DNA of 64,000 nt, taken from positions 18,724,001 to 18,788,000 of the forward strand of contig OZ231126.1 in NCBI GenBank assembly GCA_965153355.1, written 5' to 3'. The stretch comes from Flaccisagitta enflata (Eukaryota; Chaetognatha; Sagittoidea; Aphragmophora). The notes beneath the pieces are model-generated. The model was not told the origin of the DNA. It saw only the letters and a program-made list of their open reading frames with translations, and ran no database searches. The position numbers and the translations under genes were made by a program. Within the stretch, counting starts at the first letter, position 1; every line of letters starts with the position of its first letter. This document shows positions 55,890-64,000 of the stretch, in pieces.

Positions 55890-58800
55890 GAGGGGGTCAT
55901 AGAGTGATGTTTTTGGAAATTCATTACAGAACTCCGGATTCTGAGGGTTTATCAAATGTATAAAAGAGGGAAAAAAATTTTGAGCCCATAGGTTTTGAGG
56001 AATAATCTTCCAAAATGCGTCAAAGTTGAGGTGTCAAACCCACAAAAATCGCAAAAATTGCAAAAATCGCCAAAATTACAGGTTTTTCTAGATGGGACAA
56101 TCAAACTTTTTTTTTGTTCTAGGAAGAGTGTCATCAGTGAAAAGTTTACTTTTTATGCCTAGTTTAAGATAAAAAAAAGGTTAGAGCCTTATTTCCCAAA
56201 TCTTCATACCCAGGAGCAAATGTTCTGACTCCCCTTTTAGGGGTGTGTGGCACTATCGAAAAAAGCCCAAATTTGTGACTGTTTGCCTTGTATTCTTTAC
56301 TTTTTCTCAACAGATTGGTAAAAAACCTTGGGCCTGGTCTTGTTTGAAGGACATTTAATAGTAGAATTTGAAATATGGAGAATCCACAGGCAAGGGCCCC
56401 TCTGGGGCCTTCCAGGGGTCCGTAAAGGGCCATCAAATGGCCATAATAGCTAAAAATAGCCAGAAAATGAGTTATTTTGTTGATGGTTTGTCTCAGATGT
56501 ATTTGAGGAGGAAGACTTTATATCAAGATACTGTCATTTGGTGTAGGAAAACAAAAAGTTAGGTCAGGGGCTCCTATGGGACCCATCTGAGGGGCCCCAA
56601 AAGACGTAAGATGGGCAAAAATTACCACTATCCTAATAATATTTTTTCAATTTTTACACTTTTTGGTCTCCTTTTGTTATTAAATGCCTAATTATCCATT
56701 CACCTACCATCCTCAAGTGCAGCAGAGCAAAGTGAAAATAAATGTGAAGGCTGAGGACCCCTAGATGGGCCCACTTAGAGAGTCTGAGGCGCCTAGTAGA
56801 CTTCAAATTAGCCCTTGAGAGATAAATGTCAGACCTTGCAGTTGAGAAATCAGCCCTTTCACGCCTCAAATCAACACTCTCAGACTTCAAATTAACCCTC
56901 TCTGACCTCAAATTGGTCCTTACATATCATCAGTCAGCTATTTCAGGCCTACCATTAGACCTCTCAAGACTTAGATCAGCTTCTTCAGGCCATAAGAAAG
57001 CCCTTTAGGATCTCAAATGAACACTTGCGGCTGGCGCTGAACCACATATCAAAACAAAAACAATAACCAGGGAGGTCCAGATTACGAAAACTGCCACACT
57101 GCAGAATTTGACATTGGCTACTGCACATTGAAAGTACACAGAAAACAGGAATCTTTTGTGTTTTGTGTTTCTTTCTAAACTCTAAATTCTGTGAGAAATT
57201 ACAATATTTCAGTATCCAGAATCATTGCTTTCTCTTTTCTAACAAAAAAGCTGATTTTCAGTATTCCCAGAGTTCCAGTATTTCCATAGTTTAATTTGCA
57301 TTTTCATTGTATTTCTTCCATGCCTGCTGCCCCGGCTTCAATTACCAAATTCCTTCCTTTAAGCTCTGCTGTATGAAGCCATCATATGCTCTGTTGAATT
57401 TACAGAATTCTCATTGTCCATGATCAGGCTGATTAGGCTGATTTTTGACTTGAGAATGCTGATTTGAGGTCAAAGAGGGAGAATTTGAAGTCTGAAAGTG
57501 TTGATTTGAGGCTTAAAAGGCTGATTTAAGACTTATCAGGATTGATGTATATGACCAGAGGGCTAATTTGATGTCTAGAGCAAAGAAGAGCTGATTGGAA
57601 GTCTGAAAGGGATAATGAAAAGCTTCAGATGGCTGAATTCAGACTTGGGGCATGAGAGTGCTGATTTAAACCCTAGGAGGTTGATTAGTGACTTGAGAGA
57701 GCTGATTTGAGGTCTCAATGGCTAACCAATGGCTAGAAAATGCTAAATTAAGGTTCAAGTAAGGTGAATTATTACCTTAGAGCACTCTTGGCCTTCAAAT
57801 CAGGCCTGAAAAGGCTGATTGAGGTCTCTCTGAAATCTCAGAAAGCCATTACAAGGCCAGTGAAGGCCAATTTGAGGCCTGTGAGGACTGATTCAGGCCT
57901 AAGGAGGCTGATCTTATGTTCAAACAAGGAATATCATGATCTAAGAGCCAAATTTGACTTCAAATCAGGATAGAAAAGATGTAAAATGGGTAAAAATGAC
58001 CAATGTCTCAAAAAATTTTACAATTTTTTTGTTCCCTTTAAAATTAGATTTCTATTATCTATTCAGCTACCTTCATCAAGTGAAGCACACCTGAGCAAGA
58101 ATAAATAGGGGGCCCACTCAGAGGGCACCAAAAATGGTCAAATGACTAAAATCTTGACATTTCAATGCCATTTGTCTCCGTCAATCAATTCATCAACACA
58201 AAGTTTATAGGACAATGATTGCATTCATTCATTTGTCCATTCATTCAATCTTCATTCATTCATTCATTTCACTGTTGAATTAACTGAGTTTCAGAGAGGC
58301 TGATGATCAATGATTCCACATTTCTCCATCTTGAAACTACCCTTTTGCCACAAATCATGCCATAGAGGTCCCAAATCAGCCTTTTCTAACCTGATTTGAA
58401 GTCAGAGGTGACTCTTAAATCATAATATACCCTGTTTGAACATAATATCAGCCTCCTTAGACCTGAATCAGTCCTCAAATTGGCCTTGGCTGGCCTCATA
58501 ATGGTTTTCTGAGACTTCAAGGAGGCCTTTTCAGGCTTTTCAGGCCTGATTTGAAGGCCAAGAGTGCTTTGAGGTAATAATTCACCTTGCTTGAACCTTA
58601 ATTTAGCATTTTCTAGCCATTGGTTAGCCATTGAGACCTCAAATCAGCTCTCTCAAGTCACTAATCAACCTCCTAGGGTGTAAATCAGCACTCTCAAGCC
58701 CCAAGTCTGAATTCAGCCATCTGAAACGTTCCATTATCCCTTTCAGACTTCCAATCAGCTCTCCTTTGCTCTAGACATCAAATCAGCCCTCTGGACATAT

Positions 58801-60423
58801 ACATCAATCCTGATAAGTCTTAAATCAGCCTTTTAAGCCTCAAATCAACACTTTCAGACTTCAAATTCCCCTCTTTGACCTCAAATTGGCATTCTCAAGT
58901 CATAAATCAGCCTAATCAGCCTGATCATGGACGATGAGAATTCTGCAAATTCAACAAAGCATGTGATTCATACAGCAGAGCCTAAAGAAAGAATTTGGTA
59001 ATTGACGCAGGGGCAGCAGGCATGGAAGAAATATGATGAAAATGCAAATTAAACTATGGAAATACTGGAACTCTGGGAATACTGAAAATCAGCTTATTTG
59101 TCAGAAAAGAGAAAGCAAAAGTTCAAGTAATGATTCTGGATACCTTGTTACTCATCAGAGAATTTAGAGTTTAGAAAGGAACACAAAACACAAAAGATTC
59201 CTGTCTTCTGTGTACATTCAATGCACACTAGCCAATGTTAAATTCTGCAGTGTGGCAGTTTCCGTAATCTGGACCTCCATGGTTATTGTTATTGTTCTGA
59301 TATGTGGTTCGGCGCCAGCTGCAAGTGTTCATTTGAGATCCTAAAGGGCTTTCTTATAGCCTGAAAAAGCTGTTTAAGTCTTGAGAGGTCTAATTGTAGG
59401 CCTGAAATGGCTGACTGATGATATGTAAGGAGAGTTAATTTGAAGTCTGAGAGTGTTGATTTGAGGCATGAAAGGGCTGATTTCTCAACTGCAAGGTCTG
59501 ACATTTATCTCTCAAGGGCTAATTTGAAGTCTACTAGGCGCCTCAGACTCTCTAAGTGGGCCTATCAGGGGGTCCTCAGCCTTCACATTTATTTTCACTT
59601 TGCTCTGCTGCACTTGAGGATGGTAGGTGAATGGATAATTAGGCATTTAATTACAAAAGGAGACCAAAAAGTATAAAAAATATTATTAAGATTTTGGTCA
59701 TTTTTGCCCATTTAATGTCTTTTGGAGGCCCTCAGATGGGTCCCATAGGAACCACAGACCTAACTTTTTGTTTTCCTACACCAAATGACAGTATCTTGAT
59801 ATAAAGTCTTCCTCCTCAAATACATCTGAGACAAACCATCCACAAAATAACTCATCTTATAGCTATTTTTAGCTATTATGGCCATTTGATGGCCCTTTAC
59901 GGACCCCTGGAAGGCCCCAGAGGGGCCCTTGCCTGTGGATTCTCCATATTTCAAATTCTACTATTAAATGTCCTTTAAACAAGACCAGGCCCAAGGTTTT
60001 TTACCAATCTGTTGAGAAAAAGTAAAGAATACAAGGCAAACAGTCACAAATTTGGCCTTTTTTCGATAGTGCCACACACCCCTAAAAAGGGGGGTCAGTA
60101 CATTCGCTCCTGGGTATGAAGATTTGGGAAATAAGGCTCTAACCTTTTTTTTATCTTAAACTAGGGATAAAAAGTAAACTTTTCACTGATGACACTCTTC
60201 CTAGGACAATAAAAAACTTGATTGTCCCATCTAGAAAAATCTGTAATTTTGGCGATTTTGGCGATTTTCGCGGGTTTGACACCTCAACTTTGACGCATTT
60301 TGGAAGATTATTCCTCAATACCTATGGGCTCAAAATTTTTTTCCCTCTTTTATACATTCAATAAACCCTCAGAATCCGGAGTTCTGTAATGAATTTCCAA
60401 AAACATCACTCTATGACCCCCTC
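55890..60423. mobile_element. N: 4.5 kb palindromic element, about 2 kb arms
   Basis: The left arm 55890-57979 and right arm 58380-60423 are near-identical reverse complements, starting GAGGGGGTCATAGAGTGATG and flanked by TA (55888-55889 and 60424-60425). Arms contain CCTCTGGGGCCTTCCAGGGG and, in the inner 1.2 kb, the same GAGGCCTGAAA-type satellite as F elements. The 400-bp spacer is itself a drifted copy of arm sequence 56.60-56.79 kb. No transposase frame was seen. Confidence 0.85.
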
Positions 60424-60425
60424 TA

Positions 60426-60737
60426 ATGTTGAGTCGCGTATCCAAGAGAGATACTAAAAACCACCAAAAATCATAAATTTCACCTTACTACACCTGATGT
60501 AGGTACTCAGGGTCTACTGAGGCGGCTAGGAAAAGAAAACAAAACAAAAACAAAACAAAACAAAATAAAACCAAAAACCAAAACAGAAAACGAGCTTTAA
60601 ACTGCCTGAAAGACTAACGTTTGAAAATATTATGGACCAACGGACGAATCGACAGACTGATGTAGAGACCATCGTAAAGATAAGCGATCTGGCGTTACAA
60701 TATCGTCGCGGGCGGGCGGACAGGATCTTAAGGGGCA
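60426..60737. other. No gene; HP-like fragment
   Basis: CAAAACAAAA tract at 60537-60575; GGCGTTACAATATCGTCGCG and GGGCGGGCGGACAGGAT at 60691-60726 match the ATATCGTTGCGGACA subtype. Confidence 0.45.
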
Positions 60738-60738
60738 C

Positions 60739-60868
<130 letters not shown>

Positions 60869-60981
60869 TGAGTGAGTGAGTCGTGACTGTCCTCAGTGTC
60901 CTTAGTTCCCTCAGAGATCATAAATCTCTGGTTAGTAAAAATGATAAGTTCATCGTACTTGTTGCTTTTGTTACTCATTTT

Positions 60982-61137
60982 TTGTTGCGGACACGCAACT
61001 CTATTTGAGGCTTTGTCCGTCCGTCGGTCGGTCCGTCATTCGGTCCGTAACGCTCGAGTTGAAAAGAGGGAAAACGCGCGTTTCCGCCCCTGCCCACCCG
61101 TCCGCAACTGGTGGCCGTGTATCCGGCCTTGTTTAAT
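60982..61137 (-). mobile_element. HP2 element, intact, minus strand
   Basis: Hairpin GTTGCG (60983-60988), loop GACA, CGCAAC (60993-60998); (GTCC)n; CCGCCCCTGCCCACCCG; GTCCGCAACT (61100-61109); GGCCGTGTATCCGGCCTTGT end. The arm and the subterminal word match at 9 of 10 bases. Confidence 0.85.
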
Positions 61138-61548
61138 CGCGTGCTCAAATTATCCTAGTCGAGTACTTTCATCTGTCAATATTTGAAGTTTGAACCCAGA
61201 CTGATTCATCGAATCAGTAATCCAAAGTTCATAATCCTCGCGATAAAGTAGAAGTAAGAAAAGTGCTCCCTTGCGATGAATAAGAAGACTAGAGGCGAAA
61301 TTGTATTACACGCACGCGCAACCTTCATTGTCAAAGTTGCGATGCATAAATATGCTATTTTGCCATTGCAGACCGACGGATGGACAGTCTCTTTCACAGT
61401 CGCGAGTTTACGATTAAAGAGCTCATGATGCTGGAAAACAGATGACGCCAAAAATTTTCGGCACCAACGGGTGGCTTGTGTATCACTGTGTCACTGTTCC
61501 TGCCCGTCTGTCGCTATCTGAGTTACCTCCTATACATATTTTTTTCCC
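61138..61548. other. No gene seen
   Basis: No coding support. Confidence 0.4.
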
Positions 61549-62098
61549 TTTTTGGGCAGCGGCCCCAAAGGGCCGATGTCCTGTAGAACACAGGGGGGAA
61601 TTTCCATACGTCCGTCCGTCCGTCCGTCCTTCCGTCCGTCCGTCCATCCGTCCGTCCCCCCCCCGTTGGCCTCAAATTCGCTCTCCCAGCCCTCAAATTT
61701 GCCCTCCCAGCCCTCAATTCAGCCCTCCAGGCCTCAAATCAGCTTTCCAGGCTTCAAATCAGCCCCCCCACCTCAAATCTGTCCTCCAGACCTCAAATCT
61801 GCCTTCCAGACCTTCAATTAGCCCTCCAAGCATAAAATCAGCCCTCCATGGCTTAAATTTGCCCTCCAATCCTCAAATCGGCTCTCCAAGCCTTGATTCT
61901 GCCCTCCAGCCTTCAAATATGCCTTCAGCGGTCTAAATCAGTCATCTAAGGCCTGAAATATGCCCCCTCAGGACGTATGGAAATTCCCCCCTGTGTTCTA
62001 CAGGACATCGGCCCTTTGGGGCCGCTGCCCTGCTCTCACTCCACTTTTTCACTGGATCACTCCCAGCAGGGCATCGGGTACCGCTGACCATGTGCGAT
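61549..62098. mobile_element. F8: F element, complete
   Basis: TTTGGGCAGCGGCCCCAAAG, GATGTCCTGTAGAACACAGG, GGGAATTTCCATACGTCC, then a GCCCTCCAGGCCTCAAATCA satellite. The inverted end is GGACGTATGGAAATTCCCCC...GGGGCCGCTGCCCTGCT, followed by AGCAGGGCATCGGGTACCGC. Confidence 0.8.
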
Positions 62099-62183
62099 CC
62101 TTGGATGACTAGTTTTTTTTGCTCAGTCGAACGCGACTTTGCCGAGTGAAGACCTGCTTCCTTTTTTTGCATCTTCGATTTAG

Positions 62184-63346
<1,163 letters not shown>

Positions 63347-63408
63347 TTTCATGCAAAAATTCTTTTCTTTATCTGACACATTTTCACTAAAACTACGTGC
63401 GGAACAGC

Positions 63409-63670
63409 TTATCGGGAAAAAAGTCGAAGTCAGTCTTCGACTTTTTGACATATTCGAGAGAAACATGGTTTTCATTTTCTTATTAGGAAGTTGCGGGTCT
63501 CTTCCGGCTGATTGTGGCCTCCAATGAAATTGATAGGGTAAGTAAATTTGATAATTCTCTTTCATTTGGCACCAAGCAGAATTCTCTACGTCAAATATTT
63601 TTTGCGCTATGATTTTTTAAAGATTTATTTACAAATATTCAAATTGATTTTTTTTCAATTTTTTATGATT
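63409..63670 (+). mobile_element. P-family repeat with AAAAAGTCGAAG hairpin
   Basis: GGGAAAAAAGTCGAAG-TCAGT-CTTCGACTTTTT, then TTTTCATTTTCTTATTAGGA, CTCTTTCATTTGGCACCAAG and GCGCTATGATTTTTT. It corresponds to the copies at 3.01, 50.87 and (inverse) 53.15 kb. Confidence 0.75.
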
Positions 63671-63699
63671 TTATGTAGGATCAATAAAAAAGTGTATCT

Positions 63700-64000
63700 A
63701 TATTTGTTTGAACATGCAAATACAAGAAAACATGTTTATGAGCATAGCTGCTCATCTGTCAAGATGTTTTTTAGTATTCTAGCTCATCTAGCTCATTTAG
63801 CTCATTTAGCATTTAAATCGATAAATAAAGAAATGATTTTAATCATTTCCGGGCATGCAAATACAAGAAAGCATGTCCTCAAGCATACTTTCATCTGTGT
63901 AAGTGATTTGGAGTATTTTAGCTCATTTAGCTCATTCAGCTCATGCTTTTTTTTCTTTTATTGGGAAAAAAATCGAAAAACTTTTTTCGATTTTTTGAGT
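63700..64000. repeat. Tandem duplication with AGCTCATTT words; P hairpin at the edge
   Basis: 63709-63815 and 63850-63945 share CATGCAAATACAAGAAA(A/G)CATGT, TCATCTGT and (T)AGCTCATTTAGCTCAT. A new P copy begins at 63963 with hairpin AAATCGAAAAA/TTTTTTCGATTT and runs off the window. Confidence 0.7.

Noticed and set aside
63487-63537. Possible third exon of the Thr-rich gene (TTATTAG acceptor, AGG|GTAAGT donor, in frame)
   Set aside because: The segment lies inside a P-family repeat that occurs at 3.0, 50.9 and 53.2 kb, so the splice-like words are more likely chance in repeat sequence.

Overview
The window is nuclear DNA of an animal, most likely a marine-type invertebrate. Genes are split into many short exons with GT-AG introns. 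Introns are filled with long dinucleotide microsatellites, tetranucleotide (GACG/GTCC)n tracts and layered transposable elements, and a Penelope-like reverse transcriptase sits in one intron. Short elements with an ACGG-type tetranucleotide tract, a terminal hairpin and subterminal inverted repeats recall the pearl, DINE-1 and Helentron-associated elements known from molluscs and insects. The phylum cannot be fixed from this sequence alone.

Layout. 1-15.1 kb: intergenic or intronic DNA with many mobile elements. 15.1-33.7 kb, plus strand: an astacin-family zinc metalloprotease gene whose catalytic domain is followed by an LDL-receptor class A module and several ShKT and EGF-like modules; 14 exons were placed by reading frame and intron phase, and one catalytic-domain exon was not found. 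Its intron at 15.5-24.0 kb holds a five-level nest of elements. 34.76-52.77 kb, minus strand: glutaryl-CoA dehydrogenase (GCDH), nine exons summing to exactly 429 codons including stop; the first coding exon was not found. The protease and GCDH genes are convergent, about 1 kb apart. The 11.9 kb intron of GCDH contains an intronless reading frame on the same strand (37.8-39.06 kb) with a C-terminal block resembling the CLOCK-interacting pacemaker protein CIPC. 54.6-60.4 kb: foldback elements, including a 4.5 kb palindrome with arms of about 2 kb. 62.2-63.35 kb, plus strand: a Thr/Ser-rich single-pass membrane protein gene that I do not recognise.

The most interesting signal lies in the repeats. 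Several unrelated-looking families follow one rule: a short stem at the element end is conserved as a structure while its sequence changes, with compensatory changes on the partner arm. Examples are AGTCGCG/CGCGACT, AGTTGCG/CGCAACT, AGATGCG/CGCATCT and AGGTGC/GCACCT, and GTCCTCGAC/GTCGAGGAC against GTCCCCGAC/GTCGGGGAC in a second family. A third, TA-flanked family (M) swaps one short word consistently throughout each copy. Family letters (HP, G, H, I, J, L, M, N, P, Q, R, S, F) are labels made for this report.
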